DNA of 64,000 nt from VYFG01 sp965248685 (GTDB lineage: Bacteria > Pseudomonadota > Gammaproteobacteria > Arenicellales > Poriferihabitantaceae), in contig CBDFKC010000004.1 of the NCBI GenBank assembly GCA_965248685.1, positions 620,001-684,000 of the forward strand, in the 5' to 3' direction. Position 1 is the first letter of the stretch. Every line of letters begins with the position of its first letter. Both the position numbers and the translations under genes were made by a program. Of this stretch, positions 33,003 through 41,086 are shown in pieces. The notes beneath the pieces are model-generated. The model was not told the origin of the DNA and made no database searches. It saw nothing but the letters and a program-made list of their open reading frames with translations.

Positions 33003-33797
33003 ATGAATACCACCCTTTCTGAACAGATCGTAGAAGAGTTTGAACTCAACGGCGCCGTTGTGATTAGAGGGATGATGGCTGACTGGGTTTCGAGTCTGCA
33101 AAAAGGTATTGAGCAAAACATCGCCGAACCGGGGCCTTTTGTTCGGGACTATGACAGAGAGGATGATGGGCGGTTTTTTACAGATTATTGTAATTGGGAT
33201 CGAATTGACGAGTATCGTGAGTTTCTATTCGAGTCACCTGCGGCCGATATCGCCGGGCAATTGATGCGTTCCGATAAGGTTCGATTGTTTCATGAGCACG
33301 TGCTGATCAAAGAGACTAATACGGAAATTCCAACACCATGGCATCACGACCAACCCTACTATTGCGTAAACGGTAAGCAGAACTGTAGCCTGTGGCTCGC
33401 ACTGGACCCGGTGCCCCGGGATATTTCGGTGGAATTTGTTGCGGGCTCCCATCTTTGGGGAAAGTGGTTTCGCCCGGAACGATTTGATAAATCCCCGTTG
33501 TATGACAATGACACCCATGAGGCAATCCCGGATATTGAAGCAAATCGAGATCAATACGAAATTCTTGGTTGGGATGTGGAACCTGGTGACGCCATCGCCT
33601 TTAATTTTCTGACCCTACATGGCGCCCCCGTCAATAAATCAAAAAGTAATCGCAGGCGCGCCTTTTCCAGCCGCTGGGTCGGCGACGATGCCACCTTCGC
33701 AGTACGCCAGGGAAAAACTTCTCCGCCGTTTCCGGATTGCGAATTAAGCCACGGTGATCTCTTGCGAGGGCCGGAATTTCCGCTCATTCGGGCTTGA
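33003..33797 (+). CDS. Phytanoyl-CoA dioxygenase (PhyH) family protein
   Basis: Fe(II)/2-oxoglutarate oxygenase of 264 aa. The iron ligands are in TPWHHDQPYYCVNG (H-x-D) and in LTLHGAPVNKS (distal His), followed by NRRRAFSSRWVGDD, which supplies the Arg that binds 2-oxoglutarate. PhyH-type enzymes hydroxylate acyl-CoAs or small metabolites such as ectoine. Its position beside an acyl-CoA ligase and a thioesterase/DsbA fusion suggests an acyl-CoA or aromatic acid substrate. The next gene begins 24 bp downstream on the same strand. Confidence 0.88.
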   Translation: MNTTLSEQIVEEFELNGAVVIRGMMADWVSSLQKGIEQNIAEPGPFVRDYDREDDGRFFTDYCNWDRIDEYREFLFESPAADIAGQLMRSDKVRLFHEHVLIKETNTEIPTPWHHDQPYYCVNGKQNCSLWLALDPVPRDISVEFVAGSHLWGKWFRPERFDKSPLYDNDTHEAIPDIEANRDQYEILGWDVEPGDAIAFNFLTLHGAPVNKSKSNRRRAFSSRWVGDDATFAVRQGKTSPPFPDCELSHGDLLRGPEFPLIRA

Positions 33798-33821
33798 GTT
33801 CGCCGAGTTGTTTGCTGCAGA

Positions 33822-34829
33822 ATGAAGTCAATAGCTGAGGGTTCATCCCACACAGAAATATTCTATCCCGGGCCTGAACATCTGGCCTCGAGGGTTGGGA
33901 ATCACGGTGTGGATGTGGTCGCTACAACCGCGATTATCCTGTTCTTTGAGGCGGCCTCTCACAATTTGGTATCGCCTTACTTCGATGCTGGGGAAGTAAC
34001 TGTTGGCACCCGGGTCAACGTTGACCACCTGGAGCCGGCCACGGCCGATATCCCCTTGATGGTCATTGCGACACTACGGCAGCAACAGGGACGTAGACTG
34101 GAATTTGATTTGGAGGCGCGCCAACACGACAATGTGGTGATGACCGGAAGTCATTTCCGAGCAGTCATGCAGAGGGATCGCTTTAGTAAAGCCCAGAGTA
34201 AATCCATTGAGCAAATAAAATCGGTGGATTTCTGGTTTGATTTTCATAGTCCCTGGTGTTATTTCGCCAGCCATCGAATTGGTCAGATAGGTCGGGAGTT
34301 TGATGTGGTTATCAATTGGAAGCCGGTTCACCTGGCAAACTTGAGCGAGGCGGTAGATGGTCGACGACCCCTGGAAGCCAATCCACCATTTGTTGCCTGG
34401 TATCAGCAGGATCAACGTGATTCCGCAAAATTACTTGGACTGCCATTTGAGCCCTATAAAAATTACCCGGCGCGACCTTCTCGGGCTTTGCGGGCTGCGC
34501 TATATGCCCAGGAAAACGGACTGGCAGAGCCGTTGGTAAAATCGCTGATGCGAGGGTACTGGTCACAGCAAAAGGATATCTCCGATATTGAGTGGGTTTG
34601 TGTTGCTGGCGCGAAGGTTGGATTGCAGAGTGCGGCTCTCGAGCGCGCCATGACCGCTACCGAGTACAAGGAGAAGCTGGCAAACAATCTGGAGGCAGCG
34701 GTAGCAAGCAACCTATTCGGATTGCCGGCTGCGATGATAGATGGAAAAATATTTTGGGGTAACGATCGGCTAGATTTACTCAGGCACTATTTATCTGGAC
34801 AAACCCCAAGGCTGGAAGGTGATTCGTGA
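33822..34829 (+). CDS. Fusion of a hotdog thioesterase-like domain and a DsbA-type isomerase domain
   Basis: Protein of 335 aa with two parts. Residues about 12-118 look like a hotdog thioesterase of the fluoroacetyl-CoA thioesterase type (FFEAASHNLVSPYFDAGEVT, VGTRVNVDHLEPA, FDLEARQHDNVVMTGSH). Residues about 134-325 look like 2-hydroxychromene-2-carboxylate isomerase of the DsbA/kappa-GST fold: VDFWFDFHSPWCYFASHRIG, with S144-P145-W146-C147 at the glutathione site, and FGLPAAMIDGKIFWGNDRLD near the end. The frame is continuous. The pairing suggests glutathione-dependent handling of an aromatic or acyl-CoA intermediate. The stop overlaps the TauE gene start (tgATG). Confidence 0.82.
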   Translation: MKSIAEGSSHTEIFYPGPEHLASRVGNHGVDVVATTAIILFFEAASHNLVSPYFDAGEVTVGTRVNVDHLEPATADIPLMVIATLRQQQGRRLEFDLEARQHDNVVMTGSHFRAVMQRDRFSKAQSKSIEQIKSVDFWFDFHSPWCYFASHRIGQIGREFDVVINWKPVHLANLSEAVDGRRPLEANPPFVAWYQQDQRDSAKLLGLPFEPYKNYPARPSRALRAALYAQENGLAEPLVKSLMRGYWSQQKDISDIEWVCVAGAKVGLQSAALERAMTATEYKEKLANNLEAAVASNLFGLPAAMIDGKIFWGNDRLDLLRHYLSGQTPRLEGDS

Positions 34830-35569
34830 TGCTGCTCTCTCCCGTGTTAACTGGCGTGGTGCTTCTGGTTGGAGTTCTGATCGGTGGTGTTGGTATTGGT
34901 GGCGTTTTGTTGGTCCCCTCTCTGAAATACCTCGGCGGCATTCCACTACATGCCGCGATTCCAGCCTGTATGCTGGGTTATATTTTTACCGGGACAGTGG
35001 GCGCTGTAATTTATGCGCGGCATGGAACAATCAAATGGTCTCTGGCCATAAAAGTTTGCCTCGGTGCGATACCGGGCGCCTATATCGGTGCTTTCTTATT
35101 GCCATATATTTCAGCGTTTGCCTTGGAACTCTCCATCGGCCTGTTGATCCTGGCTACCGGGATACATGCGCTAAGAAACTCTGCCGATTCCCAGATAACA
35201 CAAACCTCCAAAGTGGCATCTGAATTACTCCTGGTTGGATTGATCACCGGCATCGGATCGTCGGTGACTGGAACTGGTGGGCCCTTGTTGCTGATTCCCA
35301 TATTGATCTGGCGCAAGGTTCCGGTACTCACCGCAATTGGCCTGTCCCAGGTGATCCAGGTGCCTATTTCTCTAATGGCTACCCTGGGTAATTATGTTCA
35401 TGGACAGGTTGATTTGAAACTCGGATTTGCCCTGGCAGCTGCACTGACCGTTGGTGCGATCATTGGCGCTATTACCGCGCACCGACTCCCGGTTAACTTC
35501 TTCAAGAAGTTGGTGGCGGGGTTATTGGTCGGGGTTGGGTTGCTGATCCTGATCCGTCTGTTTATTTAA
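34829..35569 (+). CDS. TauE/SafE family sulfite/anion exporter
   Basis: Inner-membrane protein of 246 aa with about eight hydrophobic segments. The two family half-repeats are seen as GGVGIGGVLLVPSLKYLGG near the N-terminus and GIGSSVTGTGGPLLLIPIL in the middle. These proteins export sulfite, sulfoacetate or other small organic anions. The ATG at 34829 overlaps the previous gene's stop, so it is translationally coupled to the thioesterase/isomerase fusion and probably exports a product of that pathway or sulfur waste. Confidence 0.88.
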   Translation: MLLSPVLTGVVLLVGVLIGGVGIGGVLLVPSLKYLGGIPLHAAIPACMLGYIFTGTVGAVIYARHGTIKWSLAIKVCLGAIPGAYIGAFLLPYISAFALELSIGLLILATGIHALRNSADSQITQTSKVASELLLVGLITGIGSSVTGTGGPLLLIPILIWRKVPVLTAIGLSQVIQVPISLMATLGNYVHGQVDLKLGFALAAALTVGAIIGAITAHRLPVNFFKKLVAGLLVGVGLLILIRLFI

Positions 35570-35733
35570 TACACTACACTGATATGTCTAGGGCCCGACT
35601 TCGCGGTCTCCACGTACCGAATTGCATTCATACCATTCAGGATCGCGATTTAACCAGTATGCAAACGGAGATATTAGGTATGCGCCCATGGTAGCGATTC
35701 CACGGAAGAGCAAAAACTTAAATTACCCCCTAA

Positions 35734-36558
35734 TTATCCCGGGATAGCGTCGAAAATTATATTGTCGGTATTAAGAGCAACAAAGTGCCTGCTCTTGGCC
35801 CGGGCGATCAAGGTCACCCCAAGCTCTTGAGCCAGCTCAAACGCCATGTACGTGGTTCCGTTTCTGGAGACCAATACCGGAATGCCCATCAATGCCGACT
35901 TCATCACAATTTCCGAAGTCAGTCGCCCGGTGGAATAAAAAATCTTATCGTTTCCGCTGATATTGTTCAGCCACATTTCACCGGAAATTGTATCCATGGC
36001 GTTATGCCGACCGACGTCTTCTACAAATACCATCACTTCACCGTTTTTACACAGTCCGCAACCGTGAACCGAACCGGCGGCGCGATAGGTTTTATTGTAA
36101 TTCTTGACCTTGGACAATACGCTGTATATCTCGGATTGACGTATTTTTATTCCGGGTAAGCGATGCTCATACAATTTATCCAGGGTGCAACTAAGTATGG
36201 TTCCCTGACCGCAGCCTGTGGTGATGGTGCGTTTACTGGTATCGACCCCGGTGATGCCATCCCCTGCTACGGTTTCAACTTGTGCAAGCTCACGATCCCA
36301 GTCAACACTAATGGAGTGAATTTCAGACGGGCCCTGAAACAACGTCTGGTTTCGCAGATATCCCAGCACCAGAAGTTCAGGGCGCGCACCCAGGGTCATC
36401 AATGTAACCAGTTCGGTTCCATCCACTTTAATGGTTAACGGCACTTCTCCAACAATATTAATACTGTTCTTGTTGCCATACTGGTCGAGCGCGTCCACTT
36501 GATGGATTGATTCAAGACCATTGTCGCTCATAAGCGGCCGCCGAACTGGAGACTCCAT
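35734..36558 (-). CDS. fdhD: Formate dehydrogenase accessory sulfurtransferase FdhD
   Basis: Cytoplasmic protein of about 274 aa that hands sulfur from IscS to the molybdenum or tungsten bis-MGD cofactor of formate dehydrogenase. Family marks are GEVPLTIKVDGTELVTLMTLG, PELLVLGYLRNQ, the Cys loop ITTGCGQGT, and FVEDVGRHNAMD with YSTGRLTSEIVMKSA. The Cys loop has only one Cys where the E. coli protein, as I recall, has C-G-x-C; a second Cys pair sits in VHGCGLC. The frame extends to 36675, but that would overlap the divergent gene; 36558 gives a family-like length. It is divergent from the formate dehydrogenase island. Confidence 0.9.
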   Translation of the reverse strand: MESPVRRPLMSDNGLESIHQVDALDQYGNKNSINIVGEVPLTIKVDGTELVTLMTLGARPELLVLGYLRNQTLFQGPSEIHSISVDWDRELAQVETVAGDGITGVDTSKRTITTGCGQGTILSCTLDKLYEHRLPGIKIRQSEIYSVLSKVKNYNKTYRAAGSVHGCGLCKNGEVMVFVEDVGRHNAMDTISGEMWLNNISGNDKIFYSTGRLTSEIVMKSALMGIPVLVSRNGTTYMAFELAQELGVTLIARAKSRHFVALNTDNIIFDAIPG

Positions 36559-36749
36559 TTTGCTTTTTTCTACTGCGGGTACGCTGGGCATAAAACTGAT
36601 TACTAGGCTAAAGCCTGATAGTAGCCCACTACGGGCGAAGGGAGTAGTTGCCACGAATGAAAAATACCGACTCAAGCTTTGTCGGCAAGATTCTAATTAA
36701 TACATTACACTATCCGCCAGATGAATCAAAGTGCAGTTCACATTCCCCG

Positions 36750-37286
36750 ATGAACAATCTTTCACAGATTGTTGAAACCGAATCTCGGGTTTCTATTCCT
36801 GTAGCGGTTGTGCTCGAACGAAAGATTGATCCCAGTAAAAAATGGGCCTATCCATCGTGGCGTTTATATGCCGTGGTCGCCGGAGAAAAAATTCAGACCG
36901 TGCACCAACAAGTCACCATTCATGATAATGGCGCAATCCAGAGAACTTTCCACGGAGGATTGAAAGTTGATTTATTTAAAGATGGAAGTGAAGGGTATTG
37001 GTATAACCTGTTGTCTGATGATCCCTATCTGTTTGTGGTCTGTGATGGTGAGCAGGGCGATATGGAAATAACTCCGGTGTTTGTTACGGCAAATCAAGAC
37101 GAGGCCACCGGCCATCTTGAATCTGATGATATTGTTTTGTCGAGTTCCATGCCGGAGGAAATCCGAGACTTGTTGGAGCGATATGTTGTGAACCACTATA
37201 AGCCTGAAATAAAGAAAAAACGTAAGCGCAAAGACTGGCTCGAAGATTCGCTCTATGCAGGAGGTGGAAATGATAAAAAATCCTGA
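36750..37286 (+). CDS. DUF3305 domain protein
   Basis: Protein of about 178 aa. DUF3305 marks are VSIPVAVVLERKIDPSKKWAYPSW near the N-terminus, then FHGGLKVDLFKDGSEGYWYNL and PYLFVVCDG. The family has no proven function but is regularly encoded with respiratory formate dehydrogenases, as here. The C-terminus is strongly basic (PEIKKKRKRKDWLED). The start is uncertain: the frame is open from 36648 with an ATG at 36657. It overlaps the DUF3306 gene by 17 bp. Confidence 0.85.
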   Translation: MNNLSQIVETESRVSIPVAVVLERKIDPSKKWAYPSWRLYAVVAGEKIQTVHQQVTIHDNGAIQRTFHGGLKVDLFKDGSEGYWYNLLSDDPYLFVVCDGEQGDMEITPVFVTANQDEATGHLESDDIVLSSSMPEEIRDLLERYVVNHYKPEIKKKRKRKDWLEDSLYAGGGNDKKS

Positions 37287-38049
37287 GCATGAAGACGAAG
37301 ATAACGAGCAGTTTTTGTCTCGCTGGTCCCGTCGCAAGCAGGCGCTAAAGAAAGAAAAAGAGGACGAGGAAGGCCAACCATCAGTAACCGTAGGTGAATC
37401 AGCTGGCGACCAGGTTGACACCATTCCCCTGAACACGATAACTGTCAGCGATACCACCGGTAAGATGATTACTACTGTTGAAGCAGATAATCAGGCCAGT
37501 TTGGATGATGGCGAGGCTGCTGAGACCAGGATATTGACCGATGAGGATATGCCCGCGGTTGACGATCTCACCGAGGACAGCGATTACGCTGGCTTTCTTT
37601 CTCCTGGTGTCAGCGAAAAATTGCGTAAAGTTGCTTTGCGAAAACTATTTGCCGGCGCCGGGTTTAATATCCGCGACGGGCTCGATGATTATGATGATGA
37701 TTTCACTAATTTTCCAGCACTCGGCGACATTGTAACCTGTGATATGAAACATCAAATGGAACTCGCTGAGGAAAGGAAGCGCAAAGCGGAACAGGAAGCT
37801 GCTGAGTTAGCTGAGCGAAAAGATCTTGAATCGTCTGAGCAGCTGGACGAACAACCCCTCACTCAACAAGTCGATGCCCCACAAAGTGAATCGGAAAATC
37901 CGGATGAGGTCGTTGCCGATAAAGGTATAACCGATAAACAGGGCATTGCCGGGAGTTCTGAGGAATTATCAAAAGGAGCTGAGGCAGAATCCAGCGAAGA
38001 AGCGCCTCAGTCTGATAGCGTTGCGACAACTAGTGGTAAGTTAAGTTAA
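37270..38049 (+). CDS. DUF3306 domain protein
   Basis: Protein of 259 aa, strongly acidic. The DUF3306 core is seen in NEQFLSRWSRRKQALKKEK near the N-terminus and in YAGFLSPGVSEKLRKVALRKLF followed by DGLDDYDDDFTNFPALGDIVT. A low-complexity Glu/Ser/Gln tail of about 80 residues follows. A perfect ribosome binding site (aggaggtgg) decides the start at 37270. Like DUF3305 it is a regular companion of formate dehydrogenase clusters and probably takes part in assembly. It overlaps the DUF3305 gene by 17 bp, so the pair is translationally coupled. Confidence 0.87.
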   Translation: MIKNPEHEDEDNEQFLSRWSRRKQALKKEKEDEEGQPSVTVGESAGDQVDTIPLNTITVSDTTGKMITTVEADNQASLDDGEAAETRILTDEDMPAVDDLTEDSDYAGFLSPGVSEKLRKVALRKLFAGAGFNIRDGLDDYDDDFTNFPALGDIVTCDMKHQMELAEERKRKAEQEAAELAERKDLESSEQLDEQPLTQQVDAPQSESENPDEVVADKGITDKQGIAGSSEELSKGAEAESSEEAPQSDSVATTSGKLS

Positions 38050-38069
38050 TTTAAACCAAGCCCCCGCCC

Positions 38070-39755
38070 ATGACAAACTATCTGGATTCGATCGAGCTGA
38101 CACTTTCCCAGGCAACCGATTCTGGTCGTATTCGACATCAGGTTCTGTCGACTATCCCCTGGTCGCCGACGCCTACTACTAATGTTGCCTATGTCTCATC
38201 CAATCGAGTATTGATCATTGCCAATTTAGAATTAGCGCAATCCATTGAATCAAGGTTGGGTGAGAAAATACAGGTATATATCGGCATACCGTCGGACCGG
38301 TCCGGGGTATCGTTAGCCGGTAATGCCTGGAATGTTTGGTCAATCACCCTGGCCGGCTATCTTGGCCGATTTATTGCGCACTTGGCTGATCCAGGACAAA
38401 ATTCAATCCAGGGTGGGGATGATGATACCGACACCAATCTAGGCAAGATTCTGGGAATTCAAAATGGTCTGTTTGACCATGTGATCGATTGTAGCGCTGA
38501 GCCTCTGATACATGCTGCGGTTAAACCACCCGGTTATTATTGTGTCGCTGACGATCAAGAGGCATTGGATGATGCTATAGAACAGATTCCCCAGCTGATT
38601 GGAGAATTCGAAAAACCCAAGTTTTTTGAATATAACTCCGATATTTGTGCCCACAGTCGCAGTGGCATTGTCGGCTGCAATCGCTGTATTGACGCTTGTC
38701 CTACCGATGCTATCATTTCAATTGGGGAACAGATTGAAGTGAATACCCATCTCTGTCAGGGTGGTGGCAGCTGCACCGCGAGCTGTCCCTCTGGTGCGAT
38801 AACTTATCGTTATCCCAAGGCCGAAGAGCAAATTGAATTCCTTCGCCAGATAAGTCGTGAACTACGGGTTGCTACTGAAAATCACGGCATCACCATGCTG
38901 ATTTACGATAGCGAGCACGGCGCTGAAATCCTGGCACAACAGGACACGCCATTGCCGGAGCACATCATTCCATTGATGGTAGAGGAAATTGGTTCCACCG
39001 GACTGGATTTGATCACGTCGGCGATGGCCTACGGTGCGAATCAACTATTTATTTTTGCCCCTGGTTCAGCGCCGGACCAAGTAGTCGAGAGCCTCCAGCG
39101 GGATGTCAATTTGGTCCAGGTTCTGTTGCAAAATCTGAACCTTGCGAATTACCAGGTTGAATTGGTGCGAGAGCTGACTGCGGTATACGATGCACTTCCT
39201 GATTCGGCAGGTTTAATCGACGTCGCGACTTATGCCGGAGTGGGAACCAAGCGCAGTTTGATCCGCAGTGCTCTACAGTTTTTTAACGAGGCTTCACCAA
39301 GCCCCCAGGACTCGCTGGAATTGCCCCAAGGTAGTATTTTTGGCCAGCTAATATTTAATCATGACGCATGCACATTATGTATGGGTTGCGTTTCGGTTTG
39401 TCCTGCCAGCGCACTCGAAGCTGGTGGTGAAACCCCGGCCCTTAAGTTTATCGAGGCCAATTGTCTGCAATGCGGCATTTGTACAAGGGCTTGTCCGGAG
39501 TCTGCGCTGGCGCTGGATCCCCGATTTAATTTTGACAGTATTGATGCCAATAAAAGCAAAGCATTAAAACAGGAAGAACCATTCCGCTGTATAAAATGCA
39601 GCAAGCCTTTTGCCACCCATGCAATGATTAATCGTATGACCAAAAAACTCAAAGGTCACTGGATGTTTGAAAAGCCTGAGGCATTAAACCGACTGAGGAT
39701 GTGTGAAGACTGCAGGGTCGCTGATATGTTCGATAAAAAGGATATGATTGGATAA
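38070..39755 (+). CDS. Multi-cluster 4Fe-4S ferredoxin-type protein of the formate dehydrogenase island
   Basis: Soluble protein of 561 aa with four 4Fe-4S motifs in two pairs. The first pair is CNRCIDACP and CQGGGSCTASCP near residues 200-250. The second pair is CTLCMGCVSVCP and CLQCGICTRACP near residues 435-490. A C-terminal RCIKCSKPF and CEDCRVADMF look like a zinc-ribbon-type end. The central region between the pairs resembles a hydrogenase-iron-sulfur-protein fold (ITSAMAYGANQLFIFAPG). Such proteins accompany FdhD, TorD and DUF3305/3306 in proteobacterial formate dehydrogenase clusters and may carry electrons or help maturation. Confidence 0.87.
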   Translation: MTNYLDSIELTLSQATDSGRIRHQVLSTIPWSPTPTTNVAYVSSNRVLIIANLELAQSIESRLGEKIQVYIGIPSDRSGVSLAGNAWNVWSITLAGYLGRFIAHLADPGQNSIQGGDDDTDTNLGKILGIQNGLFDHVIDCSAEPLIHAAVKPPGYYCVADDQEALDDAIEQIPQLIGEFEKPKFFEYNSDICAHSRSGIVGCNRCIDACPTDAIISIGEQIEVNTHLCQGGGSCTASCPSGAITYRYPKAEEQIEFLRQISRELRVATENHGITMLIYDSEHGAEILAQQDTPLPEHIIPLMVEEIGSTGLDLITSAMAYGANQLFIFAPGSAPDQVVESLQRDVNLVQVLLQNLNLANYQVELVRELTAVYDALPDSAGLIDVATYAGVGTKRSLIRSALQFFNEASPSPQDSLELPQGSIFGQLIFNHDACTLCMGCVSVCPASALEAGGETPALKFIEANCLQCGICTRACPESALALDPRFNFDSIDANKSKALKQEEPFRCIKCSKPFATHAMINRMTKKLKGHWMFEKPEALNRLRMCEDCRVADMFDKKDMIG

Positions 39756-40080
39756 AGATCTCAGACTAAACCCTGTCCCGGAATGGGAGAGTAGAAACCG
39801 CAATTTTGGGATAAGCATTAAAAAACATTTTTGCAAACCTGCTGACATTGCTGATCCCGCCCTAGGAGTATAGATAAGTTAATGATTAACCACAAAAATT
39901 TGTTGTTCCAGGGTGGTTTCGAACTGACTCAGCTAAATTCGAAAATGATGATAAATACTTGTGTTTAGGTCGATTGGGGGATATTGTTAGTCGGTAACAA
40001 AAATAATGAATACGATTGGTTTTTTTGAATAACTAATTTCGTACGCTAAGGAAAACCAATGACACCATGAGGATACTGTA
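39756..40080 (+). other. Intergenic region within the formate dehydrogenase island
   Basis: About 325 bases without a credible gene. It separates the maturation genes (DUF3305, DUF3306, polyferredoxin) from the TorD-to-gamma-subunit genes and probably holds the promoter for the latter. I could not identify an unambiguous promoter, FNR-type site or terminator. Confidence 0.4.
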
Positions 40081-40725
40081 TTGGAACAAGCCGTTTCGCC
40101 ATTGAGTGAACAAAACGAGCTTTCCCCGGCATCGCAAATTGACGATGAAGATAACGCTCGTTCTGCGACATATGCCATCCTAGCCTCACTCCTGAGCGAT
40201 ATTCCATCCCAGGATGTTATCGATTATCTATGTCATATAGATTCGCCAGCAAATGGCGAGAATCCAGGTGAAGTTGGAGAAGCCTGGCAACAACTAAAGC
40301 AATCCGCTATCGATTCACAACCCGTTGAGCTGGACGACGAATATCATGATCTTTTTGTCGGCGTTGGTCGGGGTGAGGTAGTGCCATACGGTTCATGGCA
40401 TCTGACTGGCTTCCTTATGGAAAAACCATTGAGCGAACTGCGTGATGATTTGCGTAGCTTAGGATTTGAACCTGACCCGGACACCAAGCAGCCGGAAGAT
40501 CATATTGCGGCCATCTGCGAGACCATGTCCATTGCGATCACCGCAGAAGACATCGAAGGATATCAACAACGGCGGTTTTTTATGCGCCATCTATATCCCT
40601 GGGCCGGAAAGTTTTTTACCCAGTTGCAGGAAGCCAAGAAAGCTAATTTTTATCGATCCGTTGGCTTTCTGGGGGAACGATTTATCCAACTTGAAATTCA
40701 GTATCTGAATATTCAGGAACACTAA
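40081..40725 (+). CDS. TorD/DmsD-type chaperone for formate dehydrogenase
   Basis: Cytoplasmic chaperone of 214 aa, all-helical TorD family. It starts with TTG at 40081, supported by a gagga ribosome binding site 8 bp upstream. Family marks are ARSATYAILASLLSDIPSQ, the LDDEYHDLFVGVGRGEVVPYGSWH segment and the C-terminal FFMRHLYPWAGKFFTQLQ. TorD proteins bind the twin-arginine signal and the apo-enzyme until the molybdenum cofactor is in. Its target here is almost certainly the alpha subunit two genes on. Confidence 0.88.
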   Translation: MEQAVSPLSEQNELSPASQIDDEDNARSATYAILASLLSDIPSQDVIDYLCHIDSPANGENPGEVGEAWQQLKQSAIDSQPVELDDEYHDLFVGVGRGEVVPYGSWHLTGFLMEKPLSELRDDLRSLGFEPDPDTKQPEDHIAAICETMSIAITAEDIEGYQQRRFFMRHLYPWAGKFFTQLQEAKKANFYRSVGFLGERFIQLEIQYLNIQEH

Positions 40726-40795
40726 AGAATTTATTTTCTCATTCATCTACATATCTAAATCACCATTACAGACCCAATTAATCGAGGTTGTTATT

Positions 40796-41011
40796 ATGAA
40801 AAAAGTCGAAAACATGGAACGCCCGGAATCTGACGCCGAAAGGCGGTCATTTTTAAAAGGTGCGGCAATCACCACCGCAGCAGTTGGCAGTGGGGCGTTT
40901 GCGTCCAATACTCTGGCCAGTGAGACCGAAGCCACTAAATCTGCCCCCACCAAGCTGGGTTACCAGGAAACCGAACACGTCAAGGAATATTACCGACTCG
41001 CGCGTTTCTAG
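40796..41011 (+). CDS. Formate dehydrogenase region TAT-signal small protein (FdhX-like)
   Basis: Protein of 71 aa consisting of a twin-arginine signal (ERRSFLKGAAITTAAVG, Arg16-Arg17) and a short polar tail (GYQETEHVKEYYRLARF). This matches the small 'formate dehydrogenase region TAT target' family found just before the alpha subunit in such clusters. It probably stays bound to the assembled enzyme or helps export. It sits 70 bp after the TorD gene and 75 bp before the alpha subunit gene. Confidence 0.87.
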   Translation: MKKVENMERPESDAERRSFLKGAAITTAAVGSGAFASNTLASETEATKSAPTKLGYQETEHVKEYYRLARF

Positions 41012-41086
41012 GGCGGATCGAATAGATAAGATTTACTCTCATTATTACATTTTGCGGAATCGCATAGCGAATCAGGAGAACCACCA

